Below, in pieces: positions 42,766 to 52,502 of a DNA stretch of 64,000 nt (the stretch's first letter is position 1; the number at the start of each line of letters is the position of its first letter). The notes beneath the pieces are model-generated. The model saw only the letters and a program-made list of their open reading frames with translations, was not told the DNA's origin and searched no databases. Position numbers and translations under genes: made by a program. Source of the stretch: Phenylobacterium sp. (GTDB taxonomy: Bacteria > Pseudomonadota > Alphaproteobacteria > Caulobacterales > Caulobacteraceae); contig NZ_SCTC01000022.1 of NCBI RefSeq assembly GCF_004299445.1, positions 1-64,000 on the forward strand, in the 5' to 3' direction.

Positions 42766-44088
42766 CTAGACCTTCTCCGTCCGGCGGCTGGCGTAATGGT
42801 CGCGGATTTCGCCCAGTTCCTTGGCGAAGCGCTTGCGGGCTTCCTCCTGGAGCTTGGGGATGTGGTAGTTCGGGAAGAGGTCGTTGTCGGGCGTGTAGTC
42901 CTTCAGGACCTGCTTCGCGAGGGTCACCTTGTGAACCTCGGTGGGGCCGTCGGCGATGCCCATGACCAGAGCCGAATTGACCATCCGCATGAACGGCATC
43001 TCGTTCGAGACGCCCAGCGCGCCGTGCAGGTGGGCCGCCTTCTGGGCCACGTCGCCGTAGACCTTGGGCATGGCCACCTTGATGGCGGCGATGTCCTTGC
43101 GGACCTTCTGGTAGTCCTTGTGCTTGTCGATCAGCCAGGCGGTACGCAGCACCAGCAGGCGGAAGCTTTCCACCGCGATCCAGCTGTCGGCGATCTGTTC
43201 CTGCACCATCTGCAGGTCGGCCAGGCGGCCGTCGCGCGTGGTGCGCGACACGGCCCGCTGGCACATCAGGTCCAGGGCGTGACGGCAGGCGCCGACGGTG
43301 CGCATGGCGTGGTGCACGCGGCCGCCGCCCAGCCGCACCTGGGCGATCACGAAGGCCGCGCCGCGGTCGCCCAACAGCGCGTCGTACGGCAGGCGCACGT
43401 TGTTGTAGCGGACATAGGCCTCGTTCCCGCCGCCGATCTCGCCGCCCGCGCCCACGGCGACGTTGCGGATGATCTCGACCCCGGGGGTGTCGGTGGGCAC
43501 CAGGAAGATCGAAGTGCGCCGGTAGGGGTCCTTCGCGTCGGGATCGGTGATGGCGTATAGCACCAGCACCTTGGAATAGCGGGCGTTGGTCGAGAACCAC
43601 TTCTCGCCGTTGATCACCCATTCATTGCCGTCCAGCACAGCGCGGGTGGTGAAGGTGAGCGGATCCGAACCGCCGGTCGGCTCGCTCATGGAGAAGGCCG
43701 AGCGGATCTCGCCGTTCAGCAGCGGCCAGAGGTATTTCTCCTTCTGAGCGTCGGTCCCGTAGTGGGCGATGATCTCGGCGTTGCCGCTGTCGGGCGCCTG
43801 GCAGCCGAAGACGCTGGGGGCCAGGCTGTTGCGGCCCAGCTTCTCGTTCATCAGCGCCAGCTTGAGCTGGCCATAGCCCTGGCCCCCCAGTTCGGGGCCC
43901 AGGTGGCAGGCCCAAAGGCCCTCGGCCTTCACCTTGTCCTGCAGCGGCTTGATGAACTTCTTCCGGCCCTCGCTGGAGAAGACCGCCATGCCGAGGTGAC
44001 TGAGCGGCTCGACCTCGTCGCGCATGAAGTCCTCGATCCAGTCCAGCTTCTTCTGGAACTCGGGATCGGTCTCGAAATCCCACGCCAT
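42766..44088 (-). CDS. Acyl-CoA dehydrogenase family protein
   Basis: 440 residues, longer than average because of an N-terminal extension (EFQKKLDWIEDFMRDEVEPLSHLGMAVF) typical of the large ACAD branch (ACAD10/11-like). FAD/substrate segments: LGPELGGQGYGQLKLALMNEKLG, AFSMSEPTGGSDPLTFTTRAVLDGNEWVINGEKWFSTNA and HGALGVSNEMPFMRMVNSALVMGIADGPTEVHKVTLAKQVL. It oxidises an acyl-CoA using FAD. GGGGGAG precedes the ATG. Same strand as the ligase and a crotonase, suggesting one beta-oxidation-like set. Confidence 0.93.
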   Translation of the reverse strand: MAWDFETDPEFQKKLDWIEDFMRDEVEPLSHLGMAVFSSEGRKKFIKPLQDKVKAEGLWACHLGPELGGQGYGQLKLALMNEKLGRNSLAPSVFGCQAPDSGNAEIIAHYGTDAQKEKYLWPLLNGEIRSAFSMSEPTGGSDPLTFTTRAVLDGNEWVINGEKWFSTNARYSKVLVLYAITDPDAKDPYRRTSIFLVPTDTPGVEIIRNVAVGAGGEIGGGNEAYVRYNNVRLPYDALLGDRGAAFVIAQVRLGGGRVHHAMRTVGACRHALDLMCQRAVSRTTRDGRLADLQMVQEQIADSWIAVESFRLLVLRTAWLIDKHKDYQKVRKDIAAIKVAMPKVYGDVAQKAAHLHGALGVSNEMPFMRMVNSALVMGIADGPTEVHKVTLAKQVLKDYTPDNDLFPNYHIPKLQEEARKRFAKELGEIRDHYASRRTEKV

Positions 44089-44206
44089 GCGCGCTCTCCC
44101 CCGGCGGCAATTTTTCGTATTATGGGTACGCTAGACCCGCAGCGCAGGATGTCAAACGCTGGTTTGTGGCCTCGCCTTGCCCAGCAATGCGGAAAGGGGG
44201 AGGATC

Positions 44207-44974
44207 TCAGAATGCGCCGCCGCGGCCCTGGCCCGAGGCGAACCGCGTCGCGCCCTCGACGGCCGAGCCGGTGCGCAGCGTCTCCATGCCGACCTTGACC
44301 TCGTAGGCGGTGGCCTCATCCCAATCGAGCGACCACTGCTCCAGGGCCGAGAGCCGGTCGTTGCGCAGGCATAGCTGCGGAAAGGCCGATAGCTGGCGGG
44401 CGAGCTCCAGAGCGGCGTTCAGCGCCTCGCCCTTCGGCACGACGCGGTTGGCGAGACCCATCTGCAGGGCTTCGGGCGCGCCGACCGGCCGGCCCGTGAG
44501 GATCATGTCCATCGCCCGCGAGTGGCCGATCAGGCGCGGCAGGCGGATGGTGCCGAGGTCGATCAGCGGCACGCCGAAGCGGCGACAGAAGACCCCGAAG
44601 ATCGCATCCTCGGCGGCCACGCGCAGGTCGGCCCAGCAGGCCACCTCAAGGCCGCCCGCCACCGCATGGCCCTCGACGGCGGCGATCACCGGCTTGCCGA
44701 GGCGGAGGCGGGTCACGCCCATGGGCCCGAAGTCGCCGTCCGGCTTCACCGGATTGCCCCGGCCCTCGCTGATGCCCTTGAGGTCGGCGCCCGCGCAGAA
44801 ATAGCCGCCCCGGCCGGTCAGCACCGCCACGTCCAGGTTCTCGTCGGCATCGAACCGCTTGAAGACGTCGTAGAGCTCGCGCGCCGTGGCGCCGTCGTAG
44901 GCGTTGCGCCGCTCGGGGCGCTCGACGGTGACGATCGCGATGCGGCCATCGGTCTCGTAGCTGACGTTCGACAT
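44207..44974 (-). CDS. Enoyl-CoA hydratase/isomerase family protein
   Basis: 255 residues. Crotonase segments: DVAVLTGRGGYFCAGADLKGISEG (first oxyanion hole) and AVEGHAVAGGLEVACWADLRVAAEDAIFGVFCRRFGVPLID (second). It should act after the nearby acyl-CoA dehydrogenase, although the exact substrate is unknown. AGGAGG precedes the ATG, and the C-terminus ends RFASGQGRGGAF. Confidence 0.9.
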   Translation of the reverse strand: MSNVSYETDGRIAIVTVERPERRNAYDGATARELYDVFKRFDADENLDVAVLTGRGGYFCAGADLKGISEGRGNPVKPDGDFGPMGVTRLRLGKPVIAAVEGHAVAGGLEVACWADLRVAAEDAIFGVFCRRFGVPLIDLGTIRLPRLIGHSRAMDMILTGRPVGAPEALQMGLANRVVPKGEALNAALELARQLSAFPQLCLRNDRLSALEQWSLDWDEATAYEVKVGMETLRTGSAVEGATRFASGQGRGGAF

Positions 44975-45060
44975 GGGGGCGCCTCCTGCTGCTTGCGCAT
45001 CGTCACGCTTGCGACAGCGGGGAACGCAAGGGCAAATGCGGGAAGTTTGGGAGGAACGGT

Positions 45061-46284
45061 ATGGGCAAAGCCAAAGAGCACGGCTTCTCGAAGGAGCGCC
45101 TGGCGCGGATCGACAGGTTCCTGGACGAGAAGTACGTGGCCGCCGGCCGCCTGCCGTGCGCCCAGTTCCTGCTCGCCCGCAATGGCGAGGTGGTTCACCA
45201 GACGATCCTGGGCGAGCAGGACCCCGAGCGGGGCGTGAAGCTGGCCGAGGATACGGTCTACCGCATCTATTCCATGACCAAGCCGGTCACCTCGGTGGCG
45301 CTGATGCAGCTGGTCGAGGAAGGCGCTGTCGCCCTGGACGACCCGGTGGCGCGCCATATCCCCGAGTGGAAGGACCTGGGCGTCTTCTCCGCCGGCACGG
45401 GCCCCTACCTGACCACGCCGCCCAGCCGGCCCATGCAGGTGGTCGACCTGCTGCGCCACACGTCGGGCCTGACCTACGGCTTCCAGAACCGCACCAACGT
45501 CGACGCGGCCTATCGCAAGCTCAAGCTGGAGGCGATGCACGGCGAGCACGACCTGGAAGCGATGATCGATATGCTGGCCAAGCTGCCGCTGGAGTTCTCG
45601 CCGGGCGAGGCGTGGAACTACTCGGTGGCCACCGACGTCTGTGGCTATCTGGTGCAGAAGCTCTCGGGCAAGCCGTTGGACCGGGCGCTGCAGGAACGCA
45701 TCTTCGATCCCCTGAAGATGGTCGACACCGGCTTCCACGTCCGCGACGACCAGAGGAGCCGTTTCGCCGCGTGCTACGACGCCGGCCCGGGGGGCAAGCT
45801 GAAGCTGCAGGACGACGCCCAGAAGAGCCCCTACCTCGCGCCGCCCAGGCTGTTGTCCGGCGGCGGCGGGCTGGTGGGTACGGCGGCCGACTACATGCGC
45901 TTCGCCACCATGCTGGTGAATGGCGGCGAACTGGACGGCGCGCGCATCCTGGCGCCCAAGACCATCGAGCTGATGGCGTCCAACCACCTGCCCGGCGGGA
46001 AGGACCTGACCGAGCTGTCGCGCTCGCTGTTCTCGGAGAGCACCAATGCCGGCGTCGGCTTCGGCCTGGGCTTCGCCACCGTGTTCGATCCGCCGCAGAC
46101 CCTGATCCCCTGCAGCTACGGCGAGTTCTACTGGGGCGGCGCGGCCTCGACGGCCTTCTGGGTCGATCCGGTCGAGCAGGTGACGGCGGTCTTCATGACC
46201 CAGCTGCTGCCCTCGTCCACCTACCCGATCCGCCGCGAACTACGGACGCTGACGTACTCGGCCCTGATGGAGACGTACGGGTAG
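45061..46284 (+). CDS. Beta-lactamase-family (class C / EstB-type) serine hydrolase
   Basis: 407 residues; no signal peptide is visible. The catalytic SxxK is in YSMTKPVTSVALMQLVEEGAVALDDPVARHIPEW; the YxN-like motif reads WNYSVATDVCGYLV. Other family features are HTSGLTYGF and LLSGGGGLVGTAADYMRF. Such proteins are usually esterases or peptidases rather than true beta-lactamases. GGGAGG precedes the ATG. Divergent from the crotonase gene and convergent with the MATE gene. Confidence 0.87.
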   Translation: MGKAKEHGFSKERLARIDRFLDEKYVAAGRLPCAQFLLARNGEVVHQTILGEQDPERGVKLAEDTVYRIYSMTKPVTSVALMQLVEEGAVALDDPVARHIPEWKDLGVFSAGTGPYLTTPPSRPMQVVDLLRHTSGLTYGFQNRTNVDAAYRKLKLEAMHGEHDLEAMIDMLAKLPLEFSPGEAWNYSVATDVCGYLVQKLSGKPLDRALQERIFDPLKMVDTGFHVRDDQRSRFAACYDAGPGGKLKLQDDAQKSPYLAPPRLLSGGGGLVGTAADYMRFATMLVNGGELDGARILAPKTIELMASNHLPGGKDLTELSRSLFSESTNAGVGFGLGFATVFDPPQTLIPCSYGEFYWGGAASTAFWVDPVEQVTAVFMTQLLPSSTYPIRRELRTLTYSALMETYG

Positions 46285-46309
46285 TTTCCCCTACGACCCT
46301 GAAGTGGGG

Positions 46310-47839
46310 CTAGCCCTTCGCCTCTTCCTTCGCCGGCGCGCGTGAGGCGGCGTCGGCCATCGCTTCGGCCTCCTCGATCATGGGCTGGCCGAAGCCGGTG
46401 TCGGGCTCTTCGGTGGCCATGGGCGTGGTCGGCAGCATCCGCGCCTTCCGCCAGCCGCCCCAGAGATAGTAGCTGCCGGCCAGCAGCAGCGTCGTGGTCG
46501 AGCCGATCGGGAAGGCGATCCAGATCGCCTCGGCGCCCAGGCTGGGCTCGAGCAGGTTGGCCAGCGGCACGCGGACGCCCCACAGCGAGATGATCATCGC
46601 CAGCAACGGCGGCCACACCGCGCCGGTCGAGCGCACGACGCCGGAGAAAATGAAGGCGATGCCGAAGGGGATGAAGCCCCACAGCACGATCGAGTTGATG
46701 TGGATGGCGATCGGCAGCGACGGGCTGGTCGCCGGCAGGAAGGCCCGCAGCACCCACGGGTCGGCCAGGTAGATCAGCACCACCGGCACGGCCGTGAACA
46801 GCAGCGCGTACAGCGCGCCCGAGCGGGCCACCAGCTCGACGCGGTCCATCTTGCCCGCGCCGATGTTCTGCGCCGCCATGGACGAGACCGCCGCCCCCAG
46901 CGCCATCGCCGGCATCTGGACATAGGTCCACAGCTGGGCCGCCGCGCCGTAGGCCGCGGAGGTGTGGACGCCGTGCTGGTTGACCAGGCTCATCATGGTG
47001 ACGGCCGCCAGGGAGGTGACCATCATCTGGAAGCCCATGGGCAGGCCCTTGAGCACCAGCCCCTTGATGATCGTCAGGTCGGGAATCAGCAGGTGGAACT
47101 CGCCCGGCCGCAGCACCAGGATCGATTTCCTCCGGTAGAGGTGCACGATCATCGCGAAGAGGGTGATCGTCTGCGACACGAGGGTGGCGGTGGCCGAGCC
47201 CGCGATCCCGAGCTCGGGGAACGGGCCGAAGCCGGTGATCAGCAGCGGGTTCAGGACGACGTCCATCCCCACCATCACCAGCGAGAAGTAGAACGGCGTG
47301 CGGCTGTCGCCCGTGCCCCGCTGGGCCATCATCACGTACGAGAAGAAGTACATGAACGGCATCGCCGAGAAGATCACCCGCAGGTAGGCGATGGCGTCGC
47401 GGCGCGCGTCGGCCGGCGTGCCCATGGCGTCCAGGATGTGGGGCGTGAGGTAGACGCCCAGCGCCCCCACGGTCAGCGACACCACGATGAAGAAGGCGGT
47501 CGAGGTGCCGATCACCCGCTTGGCGGTCGCCTCGTCACGGGCGCCCATCGCCTGGCCGATCATGATGTTCGACGCCATCGACAGGCCGAACACGGCTCCC
47601 AGCATCAGGAACATGATCTGATTGGCGTTGGACGTGGCGGTCAGCGCCGCCTCGCCCAGCACGTGGCTGACCCAGATGGCGTTGGCCGAGCCGTTCAGCG
47701 ATTGCAGGATGTTGGTGGCCAGCACCGGCAGGGCGAAGAGGATCAGCGTCTTGCCGATCGGCCCCGTGGTCAGGTCGGGCATCTTGCGCCCGCCGGGGCC
47801 CATGCCCGGTCCGCGCGCCGCTCCCGCCTGACTGCTCAA
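46310..47839 (-). CDS. MATE-family efflux transporter
   Basis: 509 residues from a TTG at 47839, which has GGGGGAG seven bases upstream; ATG at 47803 or 47782 is possible but less well served. About 12 hydrophobic segments; the first reads KTLILFALPVLATNILQSLNGSANAIWVSHVLGEAALTATSNANQIMFLMLGAVFGLSMASNIMIGQAMGARD, the usual MATE N-terminal repeat, and the second half starts near ITLFAMIVHLYRRK. It exports a drug or metabolite with Na+ or H+. The C-terminal tail is hydrophilic and acidic (EEAEAMADAAS). Confidence 0.85.
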   Translation of the reverse strand: MSSQAGAARGPGMGPGGRKMPDLTTGPIGKTLILFALPVLATNILQSLNGSANAIWVSHVLGEAALTATSNANQIMFLMLGAVFGLSMASNIMIGQAMGARDEATAKRVIGTSTAFFIVVSLTVGALGVYLTPHILDAMGTPADARRDAIAYLRVIFSAMPFMYFFSYVMMAQRGTGDSRTPFYFSLVMVGMDVVLNPLLITGFGPFPELGIAGSATATLVSQTITLFAMIVHLYRRKSILVLRPGEFHLLIPDLTIIKGLVLKGLPMGFQMMVTSLAAVTMMSLVNQHGVHTSAAYGAAAQLWTYVQMPAMALGAAVSSMAAQNIGAGKMDRVELVARSGALYALLFTAVPVVLIYLADPWVLRAFLPATSPSLPIAIHINSIVLWGFIPFGIAFIFSGVVRSTGAVWPPLLAMIISLWGVRVPLANLLEPSLGAEAIWIAFPIGSTTTLLLAGSYYLWGGWRKARMLPTTPMATEEPDTGFGQPMIEEAEAMADAASRAPAKEEAKG

Positions 47840-47954
47840 CTGACCGCTCCCCCTATGTACCGACGCTTCTAAAGGCCGCCCGCCCTTCGGTTCAAGCGTG
47901 GCGCACGGCCACAGCCCGGCTTGAGGCGTCATCGTTTCGCGTTATGGAAGCGGC

Positions 47955-48842
47955 ATGACCGTCCAGATCCTGCAGTTCGGAACCACCGGCCAACTCGGCG
48001 TGGAGCTGTTGCGCCAGGCGCCCGGCCACGACGTTTCGGTGACCGCGCTGAGCCGCGCCGAGGCCGACCTGTCCGATCCCGCCGCCTGCGCCGCGAAGGT
48101 GCGCGAGGCCCGGCCCGACGTGGTGGTGATCGCCGCGGCGCACACCGCCGTCGACCTGGCCGAGAGCGAGACGGAGCTGGCCCGCGCCATCAACGCGGTC
48201 ACGCCCGGCGCCATCGCCGCGGCCGCCGCCGAGGTGGGCGCGGCGGTGATCAATGTCTCGACCGACTATGTCTTCGACGGCGACGGCGGCGCGCCCTACC
48301 CCGAGACGGCGGCGACCAACCCGCTGAACGCCTATGGCCGGACCAAGCTGGAGGGCGAGGGCGCCGTCGCCGCCGCGAACCCGCGATCGCTCAGCATCCG
48401 AACGTCCTGGGTGGTCTCGCCCCACGGCAAGAACTTCGTGAAGACCATGTTGCGGGTGGCCGCCGCCGGGAACCCGCTGAAGGTGGTCGATGACCAGTCG
48501 GGGCGGCCGACCTCCGCCGCGGACCTCGCGGGCTTCATCCTGCAGATCGCGCCGAAGCTGGCGGCTGCGAAGGCCGGCGCCCCCCTGTTCGGTCTGGTGC
48601 ACTTCGCCAATTCCGGCGAGGTGACCTGGCGCGACTTCGCCATCGAGATCTTCGCCCAGGCGCTGGGCGACCAGGCGCCCGAGGTGGGCGGCCAGAAGAC
48701 GGCGGACTACGTGACCCCCGCGCGGCGCCCGCTGCGGGCGACCATGGACCTGTCGCGACTGGAGCAGGTGTACGGCTTCACGCCCCGGCACTGGAAAGAG
48801 GCGCTCGGCGACATCGTCGCCGAGCTGCGGGCCGCGACCTAG
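47955..48842 (+). CDS. rfbD: dTDP-4-dehydrorhamnose reductase family protein
   Basis: 295 residues. Rossmann start ILQFGTTGQLGVELLRQ, STDYVFDGDGGAPYPETAATNPLNAYGRTKLEGE with the YxxxK pair, and RTSWVVSPHGKNFVKTML are RmlD features. RPTSAADLAGF completes the substrate-binding part. It would reduce dTDP-4-keto-rhamnose to dTDP-rhamnose. The other rml genes are not in this window, so this may be an isolated homologue. It ends 9 bases before the convergent permease. Confidence 0.87.
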   Translation: MTVQILQFGTTGQLGVELLRQAPGHDVSVTALSRAEADLSDPAACAAKVREARPDVVVIAAAHTAVDLAESETELARAINAVTPGAIAAAAAEVGAAVINVSTDYVFDGDGGAPYPETAATNPLNAYGRTKLEGEGAVAAANPRSLSIRTSWVVSPHGKNFVKTMLRVAAAGNPLKVVDDQSGRPTSAADLAGFILQIAPKLAAAKAGAPLFGLVHFANSGEVTWRDFAIEIFAQALGDQAPEVGGQKTADYVTPARRPLRATMDLSRLEQVYGFTPRHWKEALGDIVAELRAAT

Positions 48843-48851
48843 ATCTCCGAA

Positions 48852-50240
48852 CTAGGACGGGCTGGCCAGCCGGCTCTTCACCCGCCCGTAGAGCAGGTAC
48901 ACCACCGCGCCCAAGACGTTGGCGCCCAGGAAGAACAGCATCGTCTGGGTCTGCAGGCTGGCGAACAGGTAGATGCAGCCGGCGATGGTCAGCGGCGCGA
49001 CCACCCAGACCAGCGGGGTCACGAAGGGGCGCGGCAGCTCGGGCGAACGGCGGCGCAGCACCATCACCGCGAAGGCCACGGCGATGAAGGCCACCAGCGT
49101 GCCCGCATTGGCCAGCGAGGCGATCTCGTCCAGCGGCACCAGCCCGGCGAAGACGGCGGCCACGACGCCGGTGAAGATGGTCACCATGGTCGGCACGCCG
49201 CGGCTGTCCACCTTGGCCAGGCCTTGCGGCAGCAGGCCGTCGCGGGCCATGGCGAAGAACACCCGGCTCTGGCCGAACATGAAGACCATGATCACCGTCG
49301 GCATGGCCACGACCGCCGCGCCGGCGATGATCGCCGCGGGGCCGGGCTGGCCCAGCTGCTTCAGGGCGTAGGCCAGCGGCTCGGGGCTCTTGGAGAAGGG
49401 CTCGTAGGGCACGACGCCCAGGGCTGCGGCGGCGATCACCATGTAGATCAGGGTGCACAGCGCCATCGAGCCCACGATGCCGATGGTCAGGTCGCGCTTG
49501 GGGTTCTTGGCCTCCTCGGCCGCCGTCGAGATGGCGTCGAAGCCGTAGAAGGCAAAGAAGATGATCGCCGCCGCGCCCATCACTCCGTACTTCTTGCCGT
49601 CGATCTCGTGGGCGCCGAAGCCGAACGGCGCGAACGGCTGGAAGTTGGCCGCATCGAAGTGCGGGATCGTGAAGGCCACGAAGGCCGCCAGCGCCACCAG
49701 CTTCACGCACACCAGGATGAAGTTGACCGTCGCGCTCTCGCGGGTGCCCAGCAGCAGCACGCCGGTGACCACCAGCGCGATGAAGATCGCCGGCACGTCG
49801 ATCGCCCCGCCGTTCAGCAGCAGCTCGGGCACGCCGGCGCCGCGCAGCAGGCCCGAGGCGTAGCCTGACCAGCCCACGGCCACGGCGCTGCAGACCAGGG
49901 TGTATTCCAGGATCAGGCCGACGCCGACGATCCACGCCAGGGTCTCGCCCAGGGTGACGTACGAGTAGGTGTAGGCGCTGCCGGCCTGGGGGGTCAGGCT
50001 GGCCATCTCGGCGTAGCAGAGGGCCGCGCCGGCGCAGATGACGCCCGCGACCGCGAACGACAGGATCACCGCCGGGCCCGCCAGCCCCGCCGCCACGCCG
50101 GTCAGCGTGTAGATGCCGGTGCCGATGATGGCGCCGACGCCCAGCGCCATCAGGTGCGGCCAGCCCAGCGTGGCCTTCAGCCCGCCGCCATGGGCGGGCG
50201 CCGCCAGCTCGAGCGGCTTGCGGCGCGTGATGAAACTCAT
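48852..50240 (-). CDS. APC-family amino-acid permease
   Basis: 462 residues from ATG 50240, spaced well from GGAGAGGGG; ATG 50246 is too close. About 12 membrane segments with the APC signature LMALGVGAIIGTGIYTLTGVAAGLAGPAVILSFAVAGVICAGAALCYAEMASLTPQAGSAYTYSYVTLGETLAWIVG. AFYGFDAISTAAEEAKNPKRDLTIGI is typical of the cationic amino-acid/CAT-type branch. Substrate cannot be fixed from sequence. Confidence 0.9.
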   Translation of the reverse strand: MSFITRRKPLELAAPAHGGGLKATLGWPHLMALGVGAIIGTGIYTLTGVAAGLAGPAVILSFAVAGVICAGAALCYAEMASLTPQAGSAYTYSYVTLGETLAWIVGVGLILEYTLVCSAVAVGWSGYASGLLRGAGVPELLLNGGAIDVPAIFIALVVTGVLLLGTRESATVNFILVCVKLVALAAFVAFTIPHFDAANFQPFAPFGFGAHEIDGKKYGVMGAAAIIFFAFYGFDAISTAAEEAKNPKRDLTIGIVGSMALCTLIYMVIAAAALGVVPYEPFSKSPEPLAYALKQLGQPGPAAIIAGAAVVAMPTVIMVFMFGQSRVFFAMARDGLLPQGLAKVDSRGVPTMVTIFTGVVAAVFAGLVPLDEIASLANAGTLVAFIAVAFAVMVLRRRSPELPRPFVTPLVWVVAPLTIAGCIYLFASLQTQTMLFFLGANVLGAVVYLLYGRVKSRLASPS

Positions 50241-50392
50241 GTGCATCCCCTCTCCGGCCCCTCTTGCCTGGGTTCGCCGGTTCCTGAGGCGTCATTTGCG
50301 CTGAGCTTGACGGGGCTGCCAAGCCTTGCCCTGAAACGCTTGTCGCGCGGGCGAACACGCGCCAGCTTGGCCGCCTTTCGGGGAGAAAACGT

Positions 50393-52141
50393 ATGCGCCG
50401 CCACCTGTTCGCCGCCGCCGTGTTCGTGATGGCCGCCGGGCCGGCGCTGGCCGACGATGCCGCGATCTCGAAACTGGCCTCGGATTATGACGCCTGGCTG
50501 CTGGCCGAGGACCCGATCACGGCCGGTCGGCAGGGCGACCGCGCCGCGCTGTCGAAGCTGCCCGAGGTGACTCCCGCCGCCGATGCGCGCCGGCTGGCGG
50601 CGCTGAAGGCGTTCCAGGCGCGGCTGGCGGCGATCCCGGCGCAGGGGCTGTCGGACAGCGCCGCGCTGAATCGCGGCTACATGGCCTGGGAGCTGGAGAG
50701 CCGGGTGGGGCAGATCCAGTTCGACACCGCCCGCATGCCGGTTTCGTCGGACGGCGGCTTCGAGGATCTGCTGAACTATGTGGCCTCGACCACGCCGATG
50801 CGGGGGATCGCCGACGCCGAAGCCTGGATCGCCCGGCTGGAGGCGCTGCCCGGCTACTATCGCGACAACGTCGCCAACGCCCGGCGCGGCATCAGGACCG
50901 GCTTCACCCAGCCCAGGCCCACCATCGACATCATCATGGCCCGCGCCAAGGCCGCGGCGGCCGCGCCGATCGAGGGCGACCCGCTGCTGCGGCCGTTCCG
51001 CGCCCGGCCCGACGGCGTCGCCGCCGACCGCTGGGCGGCGCTGGCCGCGCGTGCAGAGGCGGTCGTCCGAGACAGGATCCGCCCCGTCCAGCGCGAGTTC
51101 GCGACCTTCATCGAGACCGAGTATGCGCCGGCCGCCCGCAAGGGCCTGGGCGTCCGCGTCACCCCGGGCGGCGAAGCCTTCTACCGCTTCGCCGTGAAGG
51201 ACTTCACGACCACCGACAAGACGCCCGACGAGGTCTTCGCCCTGGGCGAATCCGAGGTGGCCCGCATCCGCGCCGAGATGCTGTCGGTCATGAAGGAAAC
51301 GGGGTTCACAGGCGACCTCCCGGCCTTCATCGCCATGCTGCGCAAGGACCCGAAGTTCTACGCCAAGAGCCGCCAGGAGCTGCTGGAGAAGGCCTCCGAG
51401 ATCGCCAAGCGGATCGACGACAAGTTGCCCGGCTACTACGGGACCCTGCCCCGCCTCACCTACGGCGTGCGGCCCGTGCCCCCCGAGATCGAGGCGGCCT
51501 ACACCACCGGCCGCTACTTCCAGGGCAGCCCTGACCAGGGCGTCGCCGGCGGCTACATGGTCAACACTTATGCGCTGGACCAGCGGCCGCTCTACGAGCT
51601 GCCGGCCCTTACCGCCCACGAGGCCGTCCCCGGCCACCATCTGCAGATCGCCCTGGCCCAGGAGCTTAAGGACGTGCCGATGTTCCGGCGCGAGGGCGGG
51701 GTCACCGCCTTCGTCGAGGGCTGGGGCCTCTATTCCGAGAAGATGGCCGGCGACATGGGCATCTACCGCGACGCCTACGAGCGCTTCGGCCAGCTCAGCT
51801 ACGAGATGTGGCGCGCCTGCCGGCTGGTGGCCGACACCGGCATCCACTGGAAGGGCTGGGACAGGAAACAGGCCGAGGCCTGCTTCCTGGAGAACACCGC
51901 GCTGGCCCCGCTCAACATCACCGTCGAGGTCGACCGCTACATCTCCTGGCCCGGCCAGGCGCTGGCCTACAAGATCGGCGAGCTCAAGTTCCTGGAGCTG
52001 AAGGCGCGCGCCCGGGCCCGGCTGGGCGAGCGCTTCGACATCCGGAAGTTCCACGACGCCGTCCTGCTGGCCGGCCCCCTGCCGATGTCCATGCTGGACG
52101 CCCGCATCGACGCCTGGATCGCGGCCGAGGCGGCGCGGTAG
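50393..52141 (+). CDS. DUF885 family exported protein
   Basis: 582 residues with a signal peptide (RRHLFAAAVFVMAAGPALADD). DUF885 features: GFEDLLNYVASTTPM, KSRQELLEKASEIAKRIDDKLPGYYGTLPRLTYGVRPVPPEI, and the metal-site-like LPALTAHEAVPGHHLQIALAQE with the later FVEGWGLYSE. The HExxxxHH arrangement with distal Glu suggests a zinc peptidase. GGGGAG precedes the ATG. Periplasmic location is expected; substrate unknown. Confidence 0.87.
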   Translation: MRRHLFAAAVFVMAAGPALADDAAISKLASDYDAWLLAEDPITAGRQGDRAALSKLPEVTPAADARRLAALKAFQARLAAIPAQGLSDSAALNRGYMAWELESRVGQIQFDTARMPVSSDGGFEDLLNYVASTTPMRGIADAEAWIARLEALPGYYRDNVANARRGIRTGFTQPRPTIDIIMARAKAAAAAPIEGDPLLRPFRARPDGVAADRWAALAARAEAVVRDRIRPVQREFATFIETEYAPAARKGLGVRVTPGGEAFYRFAVKDFTTTDKTPDEVFALGESEVARIRAEMLSVMKETGFTGDLPAFIAMLRKDPKFYAKSRQELLEKASEIAKRIDDKLPGYYGTLPRLTYGVRPVPPEIEAAYTTGRYFQGSPDQGVAGGYMVNTYALDQRPLYELPALTAHEAVPGHHLQIALAQELKDVPMFRREGGVTAFVEGWGLYSEKMAGDMGIYRDAYERFGQLSYEMWRACRLVADTGIHWKGWDRKQAEACFLENTALAPLNITVEVDRYISWPGQALAYKIGELKFLELKARARARLGERFDIRKFHDAVLLAGPLPMSMLDARIDAWIAAEAAR

Positions 52142-52165
52142 CAGACCTTCCAACTCCAACTCTCT

Positions 52166-52296
52166 GAACGTCATGGCCGGGCTTGTCCCGGCCACCCAGA
52201 TACGCGGGCGCTTAAAGGCTATCGGCGGAGGCGCCGCTGCGAACCTCCGAACGGCGGTGCTTCTGGGTGGCCGGCACAAGGCCGGCCATGACGTTC
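52166..52296. repeat. Nested inverted repeat with GGCCGG hairpins
   Basis: A left arm of 35 bases (52166-52200; GAACGTCATGGCCGGG...) is nearly the reverse complement of 52262-52296, and each arm contains its own GGCCGG/CCGGCC hairpin. Similar elements are common between genes in alphaproteobacteria. The following 52297-52502 has an AT-rich patch (52379-52399) that may be the promoter of the next gene; no other gene was seen in 52142-52502. Confidence 0.75.
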
Positions 52297-52502
52297 AAAG
52301 GTAGGGGGATACGGCTCGCCGGGCAGACGCAGCCACACGCCTGTCGCGAAGATGACACACCCGTCAATCTGCATCTGAACATTGATTAGAAATAATGATG
52401 CAACGTCGGTCTGCTGGATTATGTTTTCGAGTAACACGCAATTCTAGGGTTGGACCCGGACGGGGCATGAACCTCCGCCGCGGCCCTTGGGAGGACTATG
52501 GA

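Noticed and set aside
45061-46284. Antibiotic resistance beta-lactamase
   Set aside because: The SxxK family member lacks a signal peptide and the class C lysine-threonine-glycine motif was not found, so esterase-like function is more likely.
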